This document shows, in pieces, positions 1-8,261 of a DNA stretch of 64,000 nucleotides. Below the pieces are notes generated by a model. That model worked only from the letters and a program-made list of their open reading frames with translations, made no database searches and was not told where the DNA came from. Origin of the DNA: JBCCGR01 sp039029195 (GTDB lineage Bacteria; Pseudomonadota; Alphaproteobacteria; Rhizobiales; Rhizobiaceae); contig JBCCGR010000004.1 in the NCBI GenBank assembly GCA_039029195.1, forward strand, positions 1 to 64,000. The letters run 5' to 3'. The position numbers were made by a program, and so were the translations under genes. Positions within the stretch are counted from its first letter, which is position 1; each line of letters opens with the position of its first letter.

Positions 1-379
1 GAGTCGCCTCGCCCTGAACCTTCAGCCGTGCATGGTTGAGATAATCCATAAAGAACAGAGACATCCGCCTGGTTGTTTTCAGATTGCCCATGGAGATGAA
101 CTGCCGGTTGCCGTGATAGTCGGGCACGGCGAGCCGGTTTGGGCCCGCAACCTTCACGAACCCGCGTGTGCCGCCACGATGCTGCACATAGGGCCAGCCA
201 TCGGACGTGATGGTGGCCATATAAAAACTGTCCCGCGCGTTGATGAACGCAATGTCGTCGTCAGTTAGCGCCTCCGGCGTGCGATGCTTATAGGCCGCCT
301 GGTACTTTTCGAAAGTGCCCTCAGCGCGCTGAAGCTCCGCCACGGCGTCCTTGAACATGAGATCAGCATAGTTTTGCAT
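1..379 (-). CDS. Pyridoxamine 5'-phosphate oxidase-family flavin-binding protein (3' part outside window)
   Basis: The gene runs off the left edge, so only the first 126 codons are visible. The protein starts MQNYADLMFKDAV and reads on without a stop. It has the split-barrel pattern of the PNPOx-like family: an acidic helical N-terminus, then FYMATITSDGWPYVQHRGG (about residues 50-68), then AVPDYHGNRQFISMGNL (about 84-100), which resembles the FMN-phosphate contact region. True PdxH enzymes look different at the N-terminus, so this is more likely a general FMN/F420 split-barrel oxidoreductase of unknown substrate. It is divergent from hemN, with about 245 bp between the two starts. The family call rests on recognised motifs and the exact substrate is unknown. 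Confidence 0.75.
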   Translation of the reverse strand, partial: MQNYADLMFKDAVAELQRAEGTFEKYQAAYKHRTPEALTDDDIAFINARDSFYMATITSDGWPYVQHRGGTRGFVKVAGPNRLAVPDYHGNRQFISMGNLKTTRRMSLFFMDYLNHARLKVQGEAT

Positions 380-532
380 GGGGGCCCTCGTGTTGGCGGG
401 AAAGGCAAAGGGTGTTGAACCGTCAACAGGTTTGTCAAACCAGGGCGAAGTTCAAGGCCGCTCACGCACTGGTGAACACGAGGCCTGATCTGGGCCGACG
501 CTATTGACGCGCTGCCAAAATCAACTGGTTCC

Positions 533-546
533 TTGATCTCGATCAG
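533..546. promoter_or_regulatory. FNR/FixK-type box upstream of hemN
   Basis: The sequence TTGATCTCGATCAG matches the FNR/FixK/FnrL consensus TTGAT-N4-ATCAA with one mismatch in the last base. It lies about 80 bp before the hemN start, a usual distance for activation. In alphaproteobacteria anaerobic hemN genes are classic targets of these regulators, so low-oxygen induction is inferred. The rest of the 380-625 gap shows no other gene. Confidence 0.75.
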
Positions 547-625
547 GGAGCGCTTTCCGCCGATCTGTCAATGAAGAGGAGCGTTTCTCTCAGAAACCCG
601 TTTTTTCAACTGCCCGGACGCAGCC

Positions 626-1978
626 ATGACCAGCCAGATCTTTAGCAAATATGTGACGCAGAATGTGCCGCGCTACACGAGCTACCCGACTGCACCGCAT
701 TTTCACGACGGGGTGACGGGTGAGGACTATGCCGGTTGGCTGTCGCGGCTTGATCCGCAAAAACCCGTCTCGCTCTATCTGCATGTGCCCTTTTGTCGGC
801 AGCTTTGCTGGTATTGCGGTTGCAACATGAAGCTGGCCACACGGCAGGTGCCGATCTCGGCTTACAATGACACGCTGATTGAAGAAATCGGTCTGGTGGC
901 CGGGCATCTGCCGGCCCGCATGAAAGTCTCTCATCTGCACTGGGGTGGCGGAACGCCCACCGCGCTCGAACCGGATGAGCTTGAGCGCGCCATGGCTGAA
1001 GTTGCCAAGCATTTTGATTTCACCGATCAGGCTGATATGGCCATTGAAAGCGATCCGCGCACGCTGGATGCGGTGATGATCGAACGCATTGGCGCGCTCG
1101 GTTTCAACCGGGCGAGCTTTGGTGTTCAGGAGTTCGATCCAAAAGTGCAACAGGCGATCAACCGCATCCAGCCGCCCGAAATGGTGCGGGCCTCGGTGGA
1201 TGGTTTGCGCAAAGCCGGTGTGACAAGCATAAATTTTGATCTGATTTATGGCCTGCCGCATCAAACGGTCGAAACCTTGCTGGAGACCATCCGGATTTGC
1301 GGTGAAATGCGACCCGACAGGATTGCGCTTTTTGGCTATGCCCATGTGCCATGGATGGCGAAAAAACAGAGGCTGATCGACGAAGCCGCGCTGCCGGGTG
1401 CCTCGGAACGGTTGGAGCAGGCGCGAGCCTCCGCTGAAGCCTTGATTGAGGCGGGCTATGTGCCCATCGGGCTCGATCATTTCGCGCTGCCGGACGATGC
1501 CATGGCGATTGCCCATGCCAACGGAACATTGCGGCGCAATTTTCAGGGTTACACGACAGACGCAACCGACACGCTGATTGGTCTTGGCGCGACCTCCATC
1601 GGGCGCACGCCCTCCGGCTACCTGCAAAACACCGTCGAAACCGGCGCCTGGGCGCGCACCGTTGAGGCGGGCCAGCTGCCGGTGATGAAAGGCGTGGTAC
1701 TCAGCCTTGAGGACCGTGTTCGCGGCGCGGTGATTGAACAATTGATGTGCTTTGGAACGGCCGATCTCGATCGGATCGCGCTGGAACACGGGGTGGAGCC
1801 CGCGCTGCTTGACGACAGCCTGCTGGCGCAGGAAGAACTCGTCGCCGATGGCCTCGTGAAGATCCAGGACCGCCGCGTGGTAATCACCGAAGACGGCGCA
1901 ACCCTCGTGCGCGTCATTGCCTCGAAGTTCGATGCATACTTTCAGGCGAGTGTGGCGAGGCACGCCGTGGCGGTGTGA
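626..1978 (+). CDS. hemN: Oxygen-independent coproporphyrinogen III oxidase
   Basis: This radical-SAM enzyme decarboxylates coproporphyrinogen III to protoporphyrinogen IX without oxygen, in the cytoplasmic haem pathway. The cluster motif FCRQLCWYCGC is present with cysteines at about 57, 61 and 64, ligating a 4Fe-4S cluster. LHWGGGTPTALEPDEL and NRASFGVQEFDPKVQ are typical HemN blocks and the C-terminal HemN domain follows. At 450 residues it has the usual length for true HemN, rather than the shorter HemW. The ATG follows a weak ribosome site; no better in-frame start is seen. An FNR-type box lies upstream, and the gene points towards an ettA fragment just downstream. Confidence 0.95.
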   Translation: MTSQIFSKYVTQNVPRYTSYPTAPHFHDGVTGEDYAGWLSRLDPQKPVSLYLHVPFCRQLCWYCGCNMKLATRQVPISAYNDTLIEEIGLVAGHLPARMKVSHLHWGGGTPTALEPDELERAMAEVAKHFDFTDQADMAIESDPRTLDAVMIERIGALGFNRASFGVQEFDPKVQQAINRIQPPEMVRASVDGLRKAGVTSINFDLIYGLPHQTVETLLETIRICGEMRPDRIALFGYAHVPWMAKKQRLIDEAALPGASERLEQARASAEALIEAGYVPIGLDHFALPDDAMAIAHANGTLRRNFQGYTTDATDTLIGLGATSIGRTPSGYLQNTVETGAWARTVEAGQLPVMKGVVLSLEDRVRGAVIEQLMCFGTADLDRIALEHGVEPALLDDSLLAQEELVADGLVKIQDRRVVITEDGATLVRVIASKFDAYFQASVARHAVAV

Positions 1979-2012
1979 GGGGTCTAACCGCTTTGGGGCG
2001 CTGAATACCCAC

Positions 2013-2102
2013 ACCGCCTCACTGGCTTGAAGCGAATCCGTTTTTGGCATCTGGGCATTGTCGCCCAGGCGGCGGATCTTGTCCTTCTCATAGTCTTCGA
2101 AG
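2013..2102 (-). pseudogene. Displaced 3' end fragment of ettA
   Basis: On the minus strand this stretch encodes FEDYEKDKIRRLGDNA and a degraded tail, matching the last ~30 codons of the intact ettA whose 3' end is at 3941. By eye the two copies differ at about 11 of 90 positions plus one indel (about 87% identity), and the stop codon is lost. It is in direct orientation to ettA, with the acyl-CoA ligase gene between them. No upstream part of ettA is present, so it cannot be functional. The rest of the 1979-2352 gap holds nothing else that I recognise. Confidence 0.85.
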
Positions 2103-2352
2103 ACCTGAATTCGGATGGTGTGGTGAGTTAACCGCATGGCCTGAATGAGCGTTGTGGAAGCTCAACAGCGCTGGAATGAGAAAGAAAACGGGCCGCCAGA
2201 CAGGCATGGGATTGCGGCACTCGGCCAGCTCGATTGAGAAAACAAAATGACAAGCCCTTTCGATGATAGCAGGATTGGCCTCCCGCAATTGTGAGTTTTC
2301 AGGCATTTCGTTGTATGTCGATAACACGACGCAAGCCAGGGGAGGTGGTTCA

Positions 2353-3846
2353 GTGCAGGAAAAGCCGTTGCAAGAGTTTTGGAAGGTTTCGTTTGAAACG
2401 GTACCGGCAATGTTCGCACAGGCTGTGCACAACGCTGCCGAAAAGCCCTTTTGTAAGTCTGGTTCCGGAACACTTTCCTACGGTGAAGCTGCGCTTGCCG
2501 TGAACGGTTTCGCCGAGTGGCTGGGCACAAACATCAAGGGGCGTCCTGTCGCGCTGGTCTTGCCGAATTCAACCGCTTTCCTGATCGCTTACTATGGCGT
2601 TCTGTTTGCTGGTGGAATGCCGGCCCTTGTGAACTATGCGCACCCGGACGCAACGATTGCCAAGCTGGTTGAGGATCTGGATGTGGCGATGATTTTGTCG
2701 GACCGCGATATCGACGGTTTGACGACAAGATATTTCAATGATGAGACGGTACACAGGTTGGCCAGTTCCGGTGTTGCGGGCGGATTGGAGCCTCAGACGT
2801 CCGCATCTGACATTGGAGCAATTTTGTTTTCAGGCGGTACGACCGGGCTGCCGAAAAGAGTGCCGCACAGCAACCTGGTGCTGACAAGGAAAATTGAGCG
2901 GATGGAATGGGGCTGGCCCACCCATGAAAATGAGGTCTGGTTGCCCGTCGCGCCGTTCACCCACATTTACGGGTTTCTGATGGGCGTTCTCAATCCGGTG
3001 CTGCGTTGTGGTTCGATTGTCATTCCACCAAAATTTCAACCAGACTTAATTCTCGACATGCTCGCCGATGAGGCGATCACGATATTTGGTGGTGGGCCGC
3101 CCGCAATCTATCAGGGCATTATGGCTTCTGAGAAATTCAAAGATGCGGTGTTTCCAAATCTGCGCGTTTGCCCTGGAGGTGGTGCGCCCTTTCCTGTGGA
3201 CGTTCATCAACGATGGCAAGCCGCGACGGGACTGCCCATTACCGAAGGGTACGGCATGACCGAAATCGCACCCATTTCGGTCAATACGGTGAGCGATGGC
3301 ATTCGTGCCGGAGCAGCGGGCAAAGCCGTTCCAGACACGATCATTGAGATCGTGGACGTTCACGCTGGTTACAAGGTTTTGGGTGTGGGAGACGTTGGCG
3401 AAATCCGAGTCAAAGGCCCTCATGTCATGACCGGCTATGAAGGGAATGAGAAAGAAACCGCTGAAACACTGCGAAATGGGTTCGTCTATACCGGTGATAT
3501 TGGATCGATTGATGCGGATGGTTTTCTGACGATCAGTGATCGAAAGAAGGATGTCCTTTTCGTCAAAGGCTTCAATGTGTTCCCAAGAGAAATCGAGGAA
3601 ACCCTGTTGAGCCACCCAGTGGTCTCTGGAGCCTGTGTGGTCGGTCGTGAAGATGAGCGCGCCGGAGAACTACCGGTCGCCTTTGTCACGCTTAACGGGC
3701 AAATCCAGAATGTTTCAGAAATTATGGAGCATTGTCGGTTGCATCTGGCCAACTATCAACAGCCCGCTGACATCGTGGTTCTTGAAAGCCTGCCTCTGAC
3801 ACCAGCAGGCAAAGTCGACCGCCAGACACTTCGTTCCAGGGTCTGA
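2353..3846 (+). CDS. AMP-dependent acyl-CoA synthetase/ligase (class I adenylate-forming)
   Basis: The enzyme should activate a carboxylic acid as an acyl-adenylate and transfer it to CoA. Family motifs are in order: the phosphate loop FSGGTTGLPK (about residues 159-168), YGMTE, the YTGDIG hinge region, SDRKKDVLFVKGFNVFPREI, and the catalytic lysine region TPAGKVDRQTLR at the C-terminus. The SGGTTG loop replaces the common SSGTTG but is known in related ligases. I place the start at GTG, preceded by GGAGG at 7 bp, giving 497 residues; an upstream in-frame ATG lacks such a site. The substrate is unknown, with a medium-chain or aromatic acid plausible. It lies between intact ettA and an ettA fragment, which suggests it is an insertion. 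Confidence 0.88.
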   Translation: MQEKPLQEFWKVSFETVPAMFAQAVHNAAEKPFCKSGSGTLSYGEAALAVNGFAEWLGTNIKGRPVALVLPNSTAFLIAYYGVLFAGGMPALVNYAHPDATIAKLVEDLDVAMILSDRDIDGLTTRYFNDETVHRLASSGVAGGLEPQTSASDIGAILFSGGTTGLPKRVPHSNLVLTRKIERMEWGWPTHENEVWLPVAPFTHIYGFLMGVLNPVLRCGSIVIPPKFQPDLILDMLADEAITIFGGGPPAIYQGIMASEKFKDAVFPNLRVCPGGGAPFPVDVHQRWQAATGLPITEGYGMTEIAPISVNTVSDGIRAGAAGKAVPDTIIEIVDVHAGYKVLGVGDVGEIRVKGPHVMTGYEGNEKETAETLRNGFVYTGDIGSIDADGFLTISDRKKDVLFVKGFNVFPREIEETLLSHPVVSGACVVGREDERAGELPVAFVTLNGQIQNVSEIMEHCRLHLANYQQPADIVVLESLPLTPAGKVDRQTLRSRV

Positions 3847-3940
3847 ACAGCAATTCGCCAGGCTCCGATGGCCGACCTCCGGGCATTTTAACAACTCTGC
3901 CTGCGCTTCCCCGGAATTGCGCTGCGCGGTTCCTCGTCTC

Positions 3941-5593
3941 TCACCGCCCCAGCGGCTTAAAGTGAATGCGTTTTGGCGTGAGGGCGTTGTCGCCCAGGCG
4001 GCGGATTTTGTCCTTCTCATAGTCTTCGAAGTTCCCTTCGAACCACTCCACATGGCTGTCGCCTTCGAAGGCGAGCATGTGGGTGGCCAGACGGTCAAGG
4101 AACATGCGGTCATGGCTAATGATGACGGCGCAACCGGCGAAATCCTCCAGCGCATCTTCGAGCGCTGACAGCGTTTCGGTGTCGAGGTCGTTGGTCGGTT
4201 CGTCGAGCAGCAGGACATTGGCGCCGGATTTCAACATTTTTGCGAGATGCACGCGGTTGCGTTGACCGCCGGAAAGCGTGCCGACCTTCTGCTGCTGGTC
4301 ACCCTTTTTGAAGTTGAAGGAGGATAAATAGGCGCGGGAGTTGATCTCGTGCTTGCCGAGCTTGATGACATCATTGCCGCCGGAAATCTCCTCCCAGACG
4401 GTGGCGTTGGCATCGAGAGAGTCGCGGCTTTGGTCCACATAGCCAAGCTGCACGGTTTCGCCGGTGCGGATGTCGCCCTTGTCCGGGGTCTCCTGACCGG
4501 TGAGCATTTTGAAGAGCGTGGATTTACCGGCGCCGTTGGGGCCGATGACGCCGACAATGCCGCCAGCCGGGAGCTTGAAGGTGAGGTCTTCGATAAGCTG
4601 GCGATCGCCAAAGCCTTTTGAGACGCCATCGACTTCAATCACCACGCCGCCAAGGCGCTCGCCCACGGGAATGGAAATCTGCTGGTCGGATGGTTTGCGT
4701 TTTTCGCTGCGTTCCAGAAGCTCTTCATAGGCCTTGATGCGGGCCTTGGATTTGGTCTGGCGGGCGCGGGGGCTCGAGCCGATCCATTCGCGTTCGCGGT
4801 CCAATTGGCGAGCGCGGGCATCGTCCTCGCGGCCCTCCTGAACCATGCGCTTTTTCTTCTTCTCCAGATAGGCGGAGTAGTTGCCCTCATAGGGAATGCC
4901 GCGTCCACGGTCGAGCTCCAGAATCCAGCCGGTGACATTATCCAAAAAGTAGCGATCGTGGGTCACGATCATCACGGCGCCCTTGAAATCGCGCAGGTGC
5001 TTTTCAAGCCAGGCAACGGTTTCCGCGTCGAGATGGTTGGTCGGTTCGTCGAGCAGCAGCAGATCGGGTTCGGACAGAAGCAAGCGGCACAGCGCGACGC
5101 GGCGGCGCTCACCGCCGGACAGCGGGCCCACATCCGCATCACCGGGAGGACAGCGCAGGGCGTCCATCGCCATTTCGACCTTGGCATCGAGATCCCACAG
5201 GCCTTCCGCGTCGATCTGATCCTGAAGCTTGGCGGCTTCGTCGGCGGTCTCATCGGAATAGTTCATCATCAAATCGTTGTAGCGGTCGATGATCGCCTGC
5301 TTGTCGGCAACGCCGTCCATCACGTTGGCGCGTACGTCTTTTTCTTCATCAAGATGCGGCTCCTGAGCGAGATAACCTACCTTCGCGCCTTCTGCAGCCC
5401 AGGCCTCGCCCTGAAAGTCGCCTTCAAGCCCTGCCATGATTTTCAATAGCGTGGATTTACCGGCGCCGTTGGGCCCCAAAATGCCGATCTTGGCGTCGGG
5501 GTAGAAGGAGAGATGGACATTGTCCAACACCTTCTTGCCGCCGGTATAGGCCTTGGTGAGACCTTGCATGTGGTAGATGAATTGCCGTGCCAT
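3941..5593 (-). CDS. ettA: Energy-dependent translational throttle protein (ABC-F ATPase)
   Basis: EttA binds the ribosomal E site and gates the first elongation step according to the ADP/ATP ratio. Two ABC domains are visible, each with a Walker A GPNGAGKST. The signatures are LSGGERRR and LSGGQRNR, and the Walker B segments are LLLLDEPTNHLDAETV and VLLLDEPTNDLDTETL. A linker with EEKKKKRMVQEGR-like charged residues lies between the domains. There are no membrane segments, as expected for ABC-F. The length of 550 residues is normal for alphaproteobacterial EttA. The C-terminus FEDYEKDKIRRLGDNALTPK is repeated as a fragment 1.9 kb downstream. Confidence 0.95.
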   Translation of the reverse strand: MARQFIYHMQGLTKAYTGGKKVLDNVHLSFYPDAKIGILGPNGAGKSTLLKIMAGLEGDFQGEAWAAEGAKVGYLAQEPHLDEEKDVRANVMDGVADKQAIIDRYNDLMMNYSDETADEAAKLQDQIDAEGLWDLDAKVEMAMDALRCPPGDADVGPLSGGERRRVALCRLLLSEPDLLLLDEPTNHLDAETVAWLEKHLRDFKGAVMIVTHDRYFLDNVTGWILELDRGRGIPYEGNYSAYLEKKKKRMVQEGREDDARARQLDREREWIGSSPRARQTKSKARIKAYEELLERSEKRKPSDQQISIPVGERLGGVVIEVDGVSKGFGDRQLIEDLTFKLPAGGIVGVIGPNGAGKSTLFKMLTGQETPDKGDIRTGETVQLGYVDQSRDSLDANATVWEEISGGNDVIKLGKHEINSRAYLSSFNFKKGDQQQKVGTLSGGQRNRVHLAKMLKSGANVLLLDEPTNDLDTETLSALEDALEDFAGCAVIISHDRMFLDRLATHMLAFEGDSHVEWFEGNFEDYEKDKIRRLGDNALTPKRIHFKPLGR

Positions 5594-5858
5594 GATGGAT
5601 GATCCGCAAGCTGATCGCGCGGGCTGAACGAGGCCGGATAGTCACGCGATTTGAGGAAGGAAATTTGTTTGCGGGGATTACAAGGCAAGGGGGGCAAATG
5701 CAAGGGGAGGGGGTGTGCTGACTGCCATGTCTGGCGCTGCGGGTGGCGTGCCAATTCGATGCGGAGTTCTACCTACAACCAAATAGGGGTTGATGTGCAT
5801 ATCAACTATATTTATAATTGATTTTGCTTTACTTAATATATTTGATTGGAATTATTTG

Positions 5859-6785
5859 ATGTTTCTCAAGATATCTGTCTCTGCTCCCGTAATTTTCTCA
5901 GCTTTTATTGCGAGTTATTCGCACGCTGGAACGTGCGAATTGATAGGCGAGTACGGTCGCGGAAGTGACAAGGCAAAGCTATATCTGTCGGATGACAAAG
6001 TAATAACATTCACAGCGGATATGGATATCAATACGGACGGATCTATAAAGTCGTACAAAATCGATGATCTTGGATTTCTGAATTCCCGAAGGCGGATAGA
6101 TACCCGAAGTGCCTTGAACACAATATGTAATGGTGTTTCTATCTTGAATTCGCGCAATGTCAGGCTTTCAATGAGTTGCACCGAAGAAATAAAGGAATTT
6201 CAGAGAATTAGAGATTTTGGGTGGCTAAAAGCTGGCGAAAATTATGTAAACTTCTTTGGGATCGAACTGAAAGAGAAGGCTGCAGATTCGCCACGTGGTG
6301 TCTACAAGGGAATTCCGTGCGAGCATGGCGGATATTATGTTTCACAGGTGGCACGGTCATTTGGTGGGCGATATGGAGATTGCAGCGTCAGCAAGTGGCC
6401 TGATGCACTCAAGATTCCTGGTATTGTGGTCCCCCTTGATGCCAAGTTACGGGCTCTGGGAGTGAAACATCATGATCTTGCTATTGTGAGGCTGCATTCC
6501 AACGGCGATTGGATCGGAGCAATTGTTGGCGATACAAATCCAAACAAGGTCGGTGAAGCCACTGTTTTCACTGCGATGAAGCTCCGCAACAAGGCCGAAC
6601 CAACCAGCTATCGGCAGTCTGTTGCGTTGGCTCTGGGGTACGACAAGGTTGAGTATGTTGTGTTTCCTGGAACCGCGGATGAGCTCCAGCCCTTAAACAA
6701 TGCGAGCAATCAAAAGATACAAGCTGCAGCCCAAAGGTATTTTCGGGAATTCAATCTGGCGTCGCGAAAGCCGGTCTGCAATTGA
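5859..6785 (+). CDS. Secreted protein with GH75 chitosanase-like C-terminal region
   Basis: I take the ATG that starts MFLKISVSAPVIFSAFIAS, a signal peptide ending near SHA, giving about 308 residues; the longer reading has no better start. The N-terminal half is unrecognised. The C-terminal half contains IPGIVVPLDAKLRALG, DLAIVRL and GDTNPNKVGEAT, the order seen in fungal-type chitosanases of glycoside hydrolase family 75. Asp225 and Glu233 would be the candidate acid pair. The linker between them is shorter than in characterised enzymes, so hydrolase activity is uncertain. Base composition is clearly more AT-rich than in ettA or the downstream aminotransferase, suggesting transfer. Alternative: a non-catalytic envelope protein with the same fold. 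Confidence 0.55.
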   Translation: MFLKISVSAPVIFSAFIASYSHAGTCELIGEYGRGSDKAKLYLSDDKVITFTADMDINTDGSIKSYKIDDLGFLNSRRRIDTRSALNTICNGVSILNSRNVRLSMSCTEEIKEFQRIRDFGWLKAGENYVNFFGIELKEKAADSPRGVYKGIPCEHGGYYVSQVARSFGGRYGDCSVSKWPDALKIPGIVVPLDAKLRALGVKHHDLAIVRLHSNGDWIGAIVGDTNPNKVGEATVFTAMKLRNKAEPTSYRQSVALALGYDKVEYVVFPGTADELQPLNNASNQKIQAAAQRYFREFNLASRKPVCN

Positions 6786-7007
6786 GTTAGTCGTGTGGTG
6801 ATCGATTTGCAAGATGGCCGCACTCGCTACGTCACTGTTGGTTATAGCTGACACGCCATAGGGTGTCTTCGGCGTCTCCATATGGGATGGATGGTGTCCG
6901 GATCCCGTATTCGTTTGCGGATCGAATAGTCCGGGCACGTGCTACTTCACGTTTGAACTTGCCTGTGCTTTTCTTCTGATAAGCGAAGCCGGTTTTGAGA
7001 GTGAAAG

Positions 7008-8135
7008 ATGCCCCATTCCCCTGTTGATCCTGATGGCCTGATGGAATTCTCGGTCGTCTTCACTGACCGGTCGCTCAACCATATGTCTGCTACCTTTCAG
7101 CTGGTGATGCGGGACATTTCCGCGACCTTGAAAGAGGTCTACAACGCTGATGGCGTGGTGGTGGTGCCGGGTGGTGGAACCTACGCCATGGAGGCCGTGG
7201 CGCGGCAGTTTGCGACCGGCAGAAAGACCACCACAATCCGCAATGGCTGGTTTTCCTATCGCTGGACGCAGATTTTCGAGATCGGCAACATTCCGTCGGA
7301 TCAAACCGTGCTGAAGGCGCGCCAGACCGGCAATGAAAGTCCTGCCCCCTTCGCGCCTCACCCAATCGAGGATGTTGTCAAAAGCATCCGTGAAGAAAAG
7401 CCCGATGCGGTCTTTGCCCCCCATGTGGAAACCTCGGCGGGCATGATGTTGCCCGATGATTACATCAAGGCCGCTGCCGGGGCGGCGCATGAGGTCGGCG
7501 CCCTGTTCGTGCTTGATTGCATTGCGTCGGGCACGATCTGGGTCGACATGAAGGCGCTTGGGGTTGATGTGTTGATCAGCGCACCGCAAAAGGGGTGGAG
7601 CGCGTCACCCTGCGCCGGGCTGGTGATGTTGTCTGAACGCGCGTTGGCCGCGCTTGAGGGCACGCAAAGCTCCTGCTTCGCGGTCGATCTGGGCAAGTGG
7701 CACTCGATCATGCAGGCCTATGAAAATGGTGGTCACGCCTATCACGCGACTATGCCGACGGACGCTCTGCGCGCCTTCCGGGATACCATGTTTGAGACCA
7801 GAGACTATGGGTTTGACCGGGTGAAAGACGAGCAGCTGGCGCTGGGCAAGGCCGTGCGCGGTTTGCTTTCCGAGCGTGGATTTAAGAGCGTTGCGGCAGC
7901 GGGCTTTGAAGCGCCGGGCGTGGTGGTGAGCTACACGGATGATCCGGCGATCCAGAACGGGTCGAAATTTGCCGCACAGGGCATGCAGATTGCCGCCGGC
8001 GTGCCGTTGATGTGCGATGAACCTGAAGGGTTTTCCACCTTCCGTCTCGGGCTCTTCGGCCTCGACAAGCTCCACGATGTTGATGCGGCGGTGGGCAAGC
8101 TTGAGAGGGTGATTGGTTTATTGAACGCTGCTTGA
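7008..8135 (+). CDS. Class V aminotransferase (alanine/serine-glyoxylate type)
   Basis: This is a PLP-dependent enzyme of the alanine-glyoxylate/serine-glyoxylate aminotransferase group. Visible elements are VVVVPGGGTYAMEAVARQF (cofactor phosphate region), the aspartate of VLDCIASGTIWVDMKALG that contacts the pyridine nitrogen, and the Schiff-base lysine in APQKGWSA (about Lys195). The C-terminal domain ends with STFRLGLFGLDKL. At 375 residues it is of normal family length. The annotated substrate cannot be deduced; aspartate aminotransferase-like activity is an alternative. It stands alone, flanked by two AT-rich accessory genes. Confidence 0.85.
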   Translation: MPHSPVDPDGLMEFSVVFTDRSLNHMSATFQLVMRDISATLKEVYNADGVVVVPGGGTYAMEAVARQFATGRKTTTIRNGWFSYRWTQIFEIGNIPSDQTVLKARQTGNESPAPFAPHPIEDVVKSIREEKPDAVFAPHVETSAGMMLPDDYIKAAAGAAHEVGALFVLDCIASGTIWVDMKALGVDVLISAPQKGWSASPCAGLVMLSERALAALEGTQSSCFAVDLGKWHSIMQAYENGGHAYHATMPTDALRAFRDTMFETRDYGFDRVKDEQLALGKAVRGLLSERGFKSVAAAGFEAPGVVVSYTDDPAIQNGSKFAAQGMQIAAGVPLMCDEPEGFSTFRLGLFGLDKLHDVDAAVGKLERVIGLLNAA

Positions 8136-8261
8136 GTTTCTGTCGAGTTGCACGGATGAGAGCAATGGTTGTCCTACATTGACTATTTCAAATTTATTGA
8201 TTCTGGTCGAATATCAAACAAGGAAAAAGTTTATTGAACCAAATTTAATTGTGAGAGTCTG

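Noticed and set aside
590..2137. Long minus-strand frame of 515 codons opposite hemN
   Set aside because: It is the antisense shadow of hemN; only its first ~30 codons match a protein, and those are the ettA remnant read through.
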